NCBI GenBank assembly: GCA_937965895.1
Contig: CALCKS010000129.1
Location: forward strand, 1 to 14,208
Reading direction: 5' to 3'
DNA length: 14,208 nucleotides
Origin: an uncultured Campylobacter sp.
Lineage (GTDB): Bacteria > Campylobacterota > Campylobacteria > Campylobacterales > Campylobacteraceae
Shown here: positions 6,899 through 13,632 of the stretch, piece by piece
Layout: each line of letters begins with the position of its first letter
How positions within the stretch are numbered: position 1 is the stretch's first letter
The notes under the pieces: model-generated
The model's input: only the letters and a program-made list of their open reading frames with translations
Databases searched by the model: none
What the model was told of the DNA's origin: nothing
Made by a program: the position numbers and the translations under genes

Positions 6899-7569
6899 AT
6901 ATCGATTTTACACCCTTTTACCTCTCGCTAAAGCTTGCTTTTATCTCGACTGCGATCCTATTTTTCATAGTGTTGCCGGTTGCGTTTTGGCTCAGCCGCG
7001 CGACTTTTAAATTTAAGCCCGTACTCGAGGCCGTGATCTCGCTACCGCTCGTGCTGCCGCCTTCGGTGCTCGGTTTTTACATGCTGGTTTTTCTCTCACC
7101 TTACAACTTTTTGGGCAAATTTTTTGAGGAAACCTTTGATATCCGCTTGGTTTTTAACTTTTCAGGCCTCATCATCGCTAGCTGCATTTACTCGCTGCCA
7201 TTTATGTTTCAGCCGCTTCAGGCGGGCTTTGCTAGCCTGCCAAAGAGCCTTTTTGAGGCGAGCTACTCGCTGGGCAAAGGTAAATGGGAGACGCTTTTTA
7301 GAGTCGCTCTGCCAAACATCAAACCCTCGCTTCTAACCGCTCTCATAGTGAGTTTTGCACATACCTTGGGCGAATTTGGCGTCGTGCTGATGATAGGCGG
7401 TAGCGCCCCAGATAAGACTAAAGTCGCCAGTATCGCCATCTACGAGGCCGTCGAGCTCATGGACTACACCAAAGCGCACGTTTATTCGGCGATTATGCTG
7501 TTTATAAGCTTTGCGGTGCTATTTTTAGTCTATTTTTTCAACAATTCACACGCAAAGAGGACACAATGA
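6895..7569 (+). CDS. modB: ModB, molybdate ABC transporter permease
   Basis: This 224-residue integral membrane protein has about five to six transmembrane segments (first at about 10-34, then 45-67, 88-106, 143-168 and 195-216). The cytoplasmic EAA loop that docks ModC lies at residues 121-140 (EASYSLGKGKWETLFRVALP). It is followed by the ModB-typical FAHTLGEFGVVLMIGG and the SIAIYEAVE stretch. It forms the inner-membrane channel for molybdate as a homodimer. The start overlaps modC by four bases and its stop overlaps the peroxiredoxin start by four bases. Confidence 0.96.
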   Translation: MNIDFTPFYLSLKLAFISTAILFFIVLPVAFWLSRATFKFKPVLEAVISLPLVLPPSVLGFYMLVFLSPYNFLGKFFEETFDIRLVFNFSGLIIASCIYSLPFMFQPLQAGFASLPKSLFEASYSLGKGKWETLFRVALPNIKPSLLTALIVSFAHTLGEFGVVLMIGGSAPDKTKVASIAIYEAVELMDYTKAHVYSAIMLFISFAVLFLVYFFNNSHAKRTQ

Positions 7570-8033
7570 AAGATATAAACGCAAATCCGGTCAAATTTGA
7601 CGAGCTAACGGGCGGCAAAAACTGCATAGTTTTTACCTATCCTAAAATGGGCGAGAGCGGGAAGTTTTTGCCTGAAAATTTAAAGGATTTAAAGGGGCTA
7701 ACCGGCTGCACGCTTCAGTGCAAAGCCTACCAGGAAAACCTTGCAAAGCTAGAATCTGCGGGCTTTACACTAATAGCCGTCGGCTCTCAAAGCGTAGAAA
7801 ATATGAACGAATTTAAACAAAGCGTAGGCGCAAATTTTATCTTTTTGAGCGATGAGAACTTCGAGCTAGAATCCCCGCTAAATTTGCAAACTTTTACCAC
7901 GAACGACAGCAAGAAATTTTACCGCCGCCAAACTCTGATTATCAAAAACGGCGAAGTCGTAAAAAGATTTAACGACGTGGCAGAGCCCGTAAACGATGCT
8001 ACAAACGTACTCGCGGCAATAGAGCTGCTTTAA
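7566..8033 (+). CDS. Peroxiredoxin (redoxin/Bcp-like), coupled to modB
   Basis: The 155-residue thioredoxin-fold protein belongs to the AhpC/TSA-redoxin group. It has FTYPKMGESGKFLPENL, then GCTLQC at residues 47-52, then a helix and IAVGSQSVENMNEF, FIFLSDENFEL and RRQTLIIKNGEVVKRF, the usual Prx strand order. Comparison with Bcp-type CTxQ points to Cys48 as the peroxidatic residue and Cys52 as a possible resolving residue; Cys20 is a third. About 18 residues separate the YPK motif from the Cys motif, as in a Prx subgroup with YPxxGxPGxxLP before GCT. It would reduce peroxides in the cytoplasm. It starts inside the modB stop (ATGA) and is probably translated with the mod operon. The physiological link to molybdate is unknown. 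Confidence 0.87.
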   Translation: MKDINANPVKFDELTGGKNCIVFTYPKMGESGKFLPENLKDLKGLTGCTLQCKAYQENLAKLESAGFTLIAVGSQSVENMNEFKQSVGANFIFLSDENFELESPLNLQTFTTNDSKKFYRRQTLIIKNGEVVKRFNDVAEPVNDATNVLAAIELL

Positions 8034-8181
8034 ATTTCCGTCAAATTTACGCAAAACAGCTGGCAACTTCATAGCTCAAATTTGGAGTCAAATTTAATCC
8101 AAGCAAATTTGAGCCGTTTTGGAGTCAAATTTAAAATTCTCGCAAAACAGCAAGTAAATCTTAAATTCCCGTCAAATGTAA
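8030..8181. repeat. Nested direct repeats in the spacer after the mod operon
   Basis: Three short sequences each occur twice in direct orientation but in mirrored order. TTAAATTYCCGTCAAAT is at 8030-8046 and 8161-8177. CGCAAAACAGC is at 8050-8060 and 8141-8151. TTTGGAGTCAAATTTAA is at 8081-8097 and 8118-8134. An inverted repeat with 11-bp arms (8074-8084 with 8104-8114, GCTCAAATTTG) lies across the centre. No coding frame of note crosses the area. Confidence 0.8.
8074..8114 (+). terminator. Possible weak terminator hairpin of the mod operon
   Basis: GCTCAAATTTG (8074-8084) and CAAATTTGAGC (8104-8114) are perfect 11-bp arms around 19 bases. Only CGTTTT follows, so the U-tract is poor. It is the only strong stem between the peroxiredoxin stop and the next promoter. 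Confidence 0.3.
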
Positions 8182-8200
8182 ATTTAACCTAACCCAAAAT

Positions 8201-8216
8201 AATTTTTTTATATAAT
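8201..8216 (+). promoter_or_regulatory. sigma70-type promoter of the MBOAT-SGNH operon
   Basis: A T-rich block (8203-8209) runs directly into TATAAT (8211-8216), 22 bases before the ATG at 8239. That is the T-stretch plus TATAAT layout of Campylobacter housekeeping promoters. A GGCGGG ribosome site is at 8231-8236. Confidence 0.6.
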
Positions 8217-8238
8217 TACATAAAAATTTAGGCGGGAT

Positions 8239-9573
8239 ATGAATCTTTTTTCCATAGAATTTGGCTTGTGCTTTTTTATTTTTTGGCCGATTTATTACTT
8301 TTTAAACACGCGCCCGCACCTGCAAAAAGCCGTTTTACTCGCTTTTTCTTATCTATTTTTAGCCTCGTTCGGGCTTAAATTTCTAATCATAAATTTTATC
8401 TTTAGCACCGCAATTTTTCTTTTCGCAAGGTCGAGCGAGAACAAGGACTCCGCGATTGCGTTTCCCGCCGGCGTTATTTTCGTGCTTTGCGCACTTGCGT
8501 TTTTTAAATACGGCGGCTATTTCACGATTAAATTCGGCGTCATGAGACTTGAAACCATCGCGCTACCGCTTGGCATTTCGTTTTATTCGTTTATGAGTAT
8601 TTTGCTACTAAAAGCCGTGCGAGATGGCGAACTAGAGGCGCCGGACTACCTTGATACGCTGATTTTTCTTAGCTTTTTTGCCGCGATTATTTCGGGTCCT
8701 ATTTTACGGCCAAAGCCCTTTTTCGAGGCGTTAAACTCTCCCAAAGTTTTTCGCGCTAGCCCCGCCATATTCGCACTTTTGTGCTCCGCGCTTTTTAAAA
8801 AACTCATCGTCGCAAACTATCTTTTTGAGATAGTTAATCCCGTTTTCGCCGCGCCCACACTGCCCGCCTCGCAGCTTTTAGGAGCACTTTTTGGCTACAG
8901 CGTGCTGCTTTACGCCGATTTTAGCGGCTACGTGGACTTCGTAACGGCGCTAGGACTCATGTGCGGCTTTGTTTTACCGCAAAACTTCAACCGCCCTTTT
9001 ACGGCGCGAAATTTAAAAATTTTCTGGCAAAATTGGCACATCAGCCTCATGAATTTTTTTAAAGAGTGCGTCTATTTTCCGCTCGGAGGCAGTCGCGGCA
9101 CGGTAGCACAGACGCAGCTAAACGTGATACTGGTTTTTGCGATTTCGGGCGTCTGGCACGGCGCGGGGCTTAGCTTTTTGCTCTGGGGACTCATCCATGG
9201 CCTTGGCGTCGTGTTTTTAAATTTAACCAGCGAGCGCAAATGGCTAAATTCGGCTATGCTTGGACGATATTTTACGTTTATTTTCGTGAGCATGGTTTGG
9301 GTATTTTTCACGATGGATTTTGAGGGGGTGGTGCGCTACATCGGAGCGATTTTTAGAAACTCGGGCGGCGAGCTTCTTGCCATTTGCGCGCTATTTGCTG
9401 GCGTTTTTGTGTTCGTATTTTTATACGCCGCGCTTGACGTTTATCCGCTTTTGGTCAAATTTTTCGCAAGTATAAACGTTATTTTTTCAGCCGTTTTTTT
9501 GGCGATTTTTGGGATAATTATTTACTTTTTGATGCCGTCTGGCATGCCTAACTTTATATATCAAGGATTTTAA
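8239..9573 (+). CDS. patA: MBOAT O-acyltransferase, probable PatA
   Basis: This 444-residue polytopic membrane protein is of the AlgI/DltB/PatA group. The family core is clear: NFNRPFTARNLKIFWQNWHISL with His267, FFKECVYFPLGGSRG, then SGVWHGAGLSFLLWG with the conserved catalytic His307. Around ten or more hydrophobic segments surround it. These enzymes take an acetyl group at the membrane and hand it to a periplasmic partner. The next gene, overlapping by one base (TAATG), encodes an SGNH-fold partner. In Campylobacter and Helicobacter this pairing fits PatA/PatB, which O-acetylates peptidoglycan. Modification of another surface polymer cannot be excluded, so the symbol is provisional. Confidence 0.85.
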   Translation: MNLFSIEFGLCFFIFWPIYYFLNTRPHLQKAVLLAFSYLFLASFGLKFLIINFIFSTAIFLFARSSENKDSAIAFPAGVIFVLCALAFFKYGGYFTIKFGVMRLETIALPLGISFYSFMSILLLKAVRDGELEAPDYLDTLIFLSFFAAIISGPILRPKPFFEALNSPKVFRASPAIFALLCSALFKKLIVANYLFEIVNPVFAAPTLPASQLLGALFGYSVLLYADFSGYVDFVTALGLMCGFVLPQNFNRPFTARNLKIFWQNWHISLMNFFKECVYFPLGGSRGTVAQTQLNVILVFAISGVWHGAGLSFLLWGLIHGLGVVFLNLTSERKWLNSAMLGRYFTFIFVSMVWVFFTMDFEGVVRYIGAIFRNSGGELLAICALFAGVFVFVFLYAALDVYPLLVKFFASINVIFSAVFLAIFGIIIYFLMPSGMPNFIYQGF

Positions 9574-10682
9574 TGAGAGCGTTTTTTGGGGTATTTCTCG
9601 CGTTTTTTACGCTGATTGCGCTATTTTTGCGACCGCTGTCAAACTACTACGAAGCCAAATATCAAAAGAATTTTTTCATCACGGACGAGCGCGCGATGGC
9701 GCTGAGCGATAAATTTATAAGCGCGGCCGAGGATGGCTTGCAGAGCACAAAATCGGCCATAGATAAACTTACTGGCACTTTTTCGGACGATAAAAAGCAG
9801 ACTGCAACGAGCCCTAAAACAGAGCAAAATTTAACCACCTCGCAAACCAAGCCCGTAAATTTAAATGCTCAAAATACGCAAAATTTAACGCCTAGTATCG
9901 GCACGGTAAAAGAGGCTAATTTAACTGCGCAAACCGCTCAAATTTCTCCCGCTAAAACCGCTTTAAATTTAGATAAAAACGGCTCGCTAGCCTCAAATTT
10001 AACGCCGAGCGCTCCAAACAAAACAAATAAATCCGCGACTTTTGATATCGAGCTAAATGAAAATTTAGGCGTCATTTTGATAGGCGACTCCATAATGCAA
10101 GGCTTTGGCTGGGGGTTTGAAAACGCACTAAAAACGAGCAAAATCTCAATCAAAAATATGGCAAAAGCAAGCACGGGGCTAACAAATAAGAAATTTTACG
10201 ACTGGAGTGAGGAGCTAAAGGCGGCGCTAGCAGGCTTAGAAAATCGCCCGCAAAATCTGCTGATCTTCGCACTTTTTGGCGCAAACGACGCTTATAGCTA
10301 CACCTTTGACGAGCAGGCGCTGGACTTTGGCACCGACGCATGGCGCGAGGCGTATGAGGGCAGGATCGCCGAGATCTACGAGATCGCCACAGAGTACGGT
10401 GCGCAGGTCGTGTGGCTGGGGGTTCCGTGCATGAAAAGCGAGAAATTCGACAAAAAAATGAAGGCGCTAAACCTGATCTACAAGGACTCGGCGCAAAAAT
10501 ACGGCGCGCGCTACATCGATATCAGCGGCGCGATCTGCAATAACGGCAAGTATCTAAAAGAGGGCGCGGACAAAAAGCCGCTGCGCAAGGACGACGGCAT
10601 GCACATCAGCATGAACGGCGCTAAAAAGATCGCCGTCTACGTCGTGGATAAGCTGCTAAACGGGCAGAACGATAATTTTTAG
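9573..10682 (+). CDS. patB: Periplasmic SGNH hydrolase-fold protein (DUF459-like), probable PatB
   Basis: Residues 3-20 form an N-terminal membrane anchor or uncleaved signal. Residues about 70-155 are a low-complexity Thr/Asn/Lys/Ala-rich linker with repeated NLT. Residues about 163-365 are an SGNH domain. Its blocks are intact: GDS at 171-173 (nucleophile Ser173), GAND at 236-239 (oxyanion Asn238) and DGMH at 341-344 (catalytic Asp341 and His344). At 369 residues it has the size expected for PatB-like proteins. In the known pathway PatB moves acetyl groups from the PatA system to N-acetylmuramic acid in the periplasm. An esterase role (Ape1-like) is an alternative, because the fold is shared. 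Three bacterial PglB sequons (Asn86, Asn116, Asn136) lie in the linker. Confidence 0.82.
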   Translation: MRAFFGVFLAFFTLIALFLRPLSNYYEAKYQKNFFITDERAMALSDKFISAAEDGLQSTKSAIDKLTGTFSDDKKQTATSPKTEQNLTTSQTKPVNLNAQNTQNLTPSIGTVKEANLTAQTAQISPAKTALNLDKNGSLASNLTPSAPNKTNKSATFDIELNENLGVILIGDSIMQGFGWGFENALKTSKISIKNMAKASTGLTNKKFYDWSEELKAALAGLENRPQNLLIFALFGANDAYSYTFDEQALDFGTDAWREAYEGRIAEIYEIATEYGAQVVWLGVPCMKSEKFDKKMKALNLIYKDSAQKYGARYIDISGAICNNGKYLKEGADKKPLRKDDGMHISMNGAKKIAVYVVDKLLNGQNDNF

Positions 10683-11239
10683 CCGAATTTGAGTTGGATA
10701 AATTTGCGCGGTCGGAAATTCTTAAAATTTGAATTTTCTCAGTTTTTTGCACCTTAAATTTGAACAAATCTGCCGAGCCACTCGCAAAATAAATAAAGAC
10801 GCTCCCCACACTTAGCTCATACCGATTTTCATCATGCAGCGCGGTCAAATATCACCTCGTATAAAATATCGCACGATATAAGCGCACAGCTGTCTTTTTA
10901 ACACAGATGATTATCCCACACCCCTAGCGCCGCCCGCGTTTTACTACAGGCCGACCCAGATAGCACGGACGGCTTGCCATACGGCAGTTTTCCAAAAAGC
11001 TTTGCCGCAAAAATCGTCAAAATCGTTATAAACACATAGACAAACCGTTCGTCTGCGGCGCACGCTTTCTTTGCCGACGTAGATTTTATCGGTTTGTTTT
11101 TCGTTTTCGCCGCCTCGGCAAATTTAAATTTGCGGCAAATTTGAGTAGCAAAACTCAAATTTAAAACTCGGTCGGCGCCAAAACCGCATTTAGCTCGTGC
11201 TGACTCCGTTAAATTTCGGCAACTATCTCGCCCGAAATT
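10683..11239. other. 557-bp stretch without a convincing gene
   Basis: The region lies between the convergent ends of the SGNH operon (plus) and the nitroreductase (minus). Minus-strand open frames of 75 and 86 codons exist. The 86-codon one (10898-11158) has only a TTG start inside an inverted repeat, no clear ribosome site and no recognisable domain, although it includes one hydrophobic stretch (FVYVFITILTIFAA). Base composition resembles the flanking genes rather than typical AT-rich Campylobacter spacers, so decayed coding sequence is possible. I could not match it to a family. Palindromes are at 11118-11133 (GCAAATTTAAATTTGC) and 11137-11162 (10-bp arms, six-base loop). Confidence 0.6.
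10714..10748 (+). terminator. Possible weak terminator after the SGNH gene
   Basis: GAAATTC (10715-10721) can pair with GAATTTT/C (10731-10738) around nine bases, followed after CAG by six T (10743-10748). The stem is AT-rich and contains one wobble pair or bulge, so strength is doubtful. Confidence 0.3.
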
Positions 11240-11240
11240 T
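11211..11240 (-). terminator. Hairpin at the nitroreductase stop codon
   Basis: AAATTTCGG (11211-11219) and CCGAAATTT (11232-11240) are perfect 9-bp arms around 12 bases, starting at the stop codon of the minus-strand nitroreductase. No U-tract follows beyond the UUU in the stem, so it is either a weak terminator or a 3'-end stabiliser. Confidence 0.35.
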
Positions 11241-11870
11241 TAATAAATCCACTTCACGATGTCGCTTAGTTCGCGGCGGTATCTTTTTGGCTGTGGTTTT
11301 ACGCGGTAGCCAAACGGCACCATGAGGCACACGCGCTGCTTGCTCGTGTCAAGGCCTAAAATTTTATTTAATGCCGCCTCGTCAAAACCCTCGATAGGGC
11401 AGCTGTCGATACCCAGGCTTGCCGCAGCGGTCATCATATTTGCCGCCCGCGATATAGCACTGCTTGCTTGACCAGTGATAGACTAGCTCGTCATCGCGAT
11501 GGAAGCGTCCCTCTAAAAAATCGCCGTAAAATTTCTTCCTGTCGCCGATCATATCAGGTGCCTTGTCTTCGCGGCGGTCGATCATTTTCTCTACGTATTC
11601 GCCCACGCTTTTTACCTCAGCTACTTTAGCAAGGATGACTAGTAAATGCGAGCAAGAGGTGATTTGCACTTGATTCCACGAGGCTTCGCGGATCTTTTGC
11701 CTGAGCTCCTCGTTTTGCACGACGACGAAGTCCCACTGCTCAAGCCCAGTTGAGCTAGGACTTAGCCTGCCCGCCTCCAAAATAAAGTCAAATTCGCCCG
11801 CGCTGATTTTTTTGTTTTCGTCAAAGACCTTGCATGCGTGACGAAATTTCATTGATTCTAAAAAATTCAT
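11240..11870 (-). pseudogene. Frameshifted nitroreductase (RdxA/NfsB-like NAD(P)H flavin oxidoreductase)
   Basis: Reading from the ATG at 11870, the protein has the nitroreductase start (MKFRHACKVFDENKKI), the FMN-binding LSPSSTGLEQWDFVVVQ, and a central helix ending YHWSSKQCYIA. It then leaves frame. The rest continues in another frame from about 11437: NMMTAAASLGIDSCPIEGFD, ILGLD, then VCLMVPFGYRVKPQPK and the C-terminal end at 11240. Removing one C from CCC at 11446-11448 (one G of GGG on the coding strand) gives QCYIAAANMMTAAASLGID and a 209-residue protein of normal length. The enzymes reduce nitro groups and quinones with FMN; the RdxA relative activates metronidazole in Helicobacter. 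The gene follows the DUF262 gene by 11 bases, and AGGAG lies seven bases before the ATG. It is either a real pseudogene or a one-base sequence error. Confidence 0.87.
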
Positions 11871-11881
11871 TTTCGCTCCTT

Positions 11882-13632
11882 TTATAAGTCTATATCAAGA
11901 ATTTCATTTACTCTATCGCGGAACCAATCATATCTATCCTGAATTGATTTTTCATTCCATTGCCCCTGATATTTATTGCATTCAAAATCAGTCACGATTA
12001 ATCTTGTCATTTCAAATGCAACTACACCAGTGTTTTTATTATATTTTTTGTATTTCCGCGATAAATATCTATTTTTGAGCCAAGTCCGCAATTACCAGCC
12101 GAACTATTCTTTGAACCGCTTAATAAAGTTAAATTTCCACCGGTGTTTAACCATCTATCCGCCACTTCTTTGCTTATATATTTCCAATCATTTGAGTTAT
12201 TATATTTTTGCGGCAATATATGCTCTATTTGAACCTCGTCAAGTCTTATAAATACCTCTTTGCTATCATCCGTTAAGCTATATTCTATGGTGACCAATAA
12301 TGGCTTAGCCCAAGAGTTACCATATAAATCACCAGATAACTCGTTTCTTACGTATTCAATAACTTTATCATTACTTAATTTGCTATTTAGCTCACTATTA
12401 ATATAGTCAATATCCTTACCATCTTTTATCCATTCTATCATCCTGAATGAAATATATTTTATCTTATTCAAAGTATATCCGGCTATCCAGTAAAGATAGT
12501 AAAAACGCCTTATTAAGATCAAAAGCCTATCTATACTGGTAAAATTTTCTTTAATAGCCGTTAATACAATAGACTTCCAGTAAAAACTCCATCTCAAATA
12601 CCACAAGGAATTTATGACTTTATTATCATCATTATAAATTCTTTCTTTATAAATTTCACAAAATTCTATAAAGTCTTTAATTATTTGATTTGAATCTCCA
12701 TTTTTATAAGTTTTAAAAATTGTGTTCAGCTCATCAACAAGACTTTTTTTAGGATTTTATGCCAATAGATAATATTCATATAGTACAAATGCATCACTCA
12801 TTGTCAAATCGGTATCTTTTATATTATTTTCGACATTGCGCCAATTTGCAACAAATTCATCTATTTCACTCTTTAAACATCCTTTGCCTATTTCTTCCCT
12901 AAATTTATCGTTTATATTTTGTAGTAAAGAGCTTTTTATTAAATCTGCAGCACTTAGATCAAGGCCTCTATCATTTAATATTTGAAAAATTTTTATTGCT
13001 GAGCTTGTGTCTTTACAATCAATTCTAATTATAAACACTTTGTTAAATAAGTAATTAATAAAATCTCCGGTCTTGTCTTCTCCTAATTCTTTAAGTTTTT
13101 CTTTAAAAATAAAAGCTGTATTAATAAATTTTGCCTTTGGATTTTCATCATTTCTTAAATCTTTATTTTTTGGTTTAATTATATTGTCTAGATTCATATT
13201 GATAATTGTACTTTTAAAATCACTCATATATTGCGGATCAGTTAACATCTTTAATCTCTCGGTTTTACCTCTAAAGCAAATAAAATTATCCAATCTATCC
13301 TTATCTATGCTTGTAATATCGTCTGAATTTAAATTAATATCCTTATACATACTTCTTGTAACACAAAACAATATCATAAGCGTAGTCATTCTTTGCTGAC
13401 CATCTATAATTTCAATGTCATTACCGTTTTTAGAGGTAATAATAGAACCCAAAAAATAATCAGCTATTTCATTTTCATATGCTTCAAGAATATCGGCCCA
13501 AAGTTGTTCAACTTGCTCATCAGTCCACTTATATGGACGTTGATAATTAGGTATCTTATAGAAACTGCCCTCATTGCCGAATAACTGTGCCAAATTTAAT
13601 GTACTTGGTTCAAATGTTTCTATATTAAAGTT
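11882..13632 (-). pseudogene. Broken DUF262-DUF1524 (GmrSD-like type IV restriction) gene
   Basis: The fragment 13593-12757 is a DUF262 domain. IPNYQRPYKW is at residues 14-23 (counted from the TTG at 13593), DGQQRMTTL at 64-72, and ILNDRGLDLSAADLIK at 205-220. It ends at a TAA (12757-12759). The same frame continues without interruption past that stop (NPKKSLVDELNTIF ...) to 12022, giving the DUF1524 HNH part with EVQIEHILPQ and GNLTLLSGSKNSSAGN. Near 12053-12055 one base is missing in an A run of the coding strand. The C-terminus (NTGVVAFEMTRLIV ... RDRVNEILDIDL) resumes in another frame and ends at 11882. Homology reaches upstream to NIETFEPSTL, but no ATG, GTG or TTG precedes 13593 in frame. 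Intact relatives are about 580 residues and cut modified phage DNA. The AT-rich composition differs sharply from neighbours, suggesting transfer followed by decay. Confidence 0.88.

Noticed and set aside
8041..8181. CRISPR array in the repeat-rich spacer
   Set aside because: The repeats are short, occur only twice, are of three kinds, and are not evenly spaced. No cas genes are in the window.
9639..10341. Several 60- to 80-codon minus-strand frames opposite the SGNH gene
   Set aside because: The plus-strand gene has the complete GDS, GAND and DxxH blocks and a coupled start. The antisense frames are low-complexity shadows.
10898..11158. 86-codon minus-strand frame in the intergenic gap
   Set aside because: It has a TTG start located inside a hairpin, no ribosome site and no recognisable domain; only one hydrophobic stretch supports it. 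It is described under the gene-poor region instead.
11976..12251. 91-codon plus-strand frame opposite the DUF1524 region
   Set aside because: It lies opposite recognisable DUF1524 motifs, is AT-rich, and shows no family sequence.
12022..12606. DUF1524 fragment as an independent gene starting at TTG 12606
   Set aside because: The same frame is open further upstream to the TAA at 12757 with DUF262-type linker sequence, so the fragment is better explained as the continuation of one gene beyond a nonsense codon.
11870..13632. Insertion sequence or transposon boundaries around the AT-rich DUF262 region
   Set aside because: I saw no transposase or integrase, no terminal inverted repeats and no target duplication at either junction.
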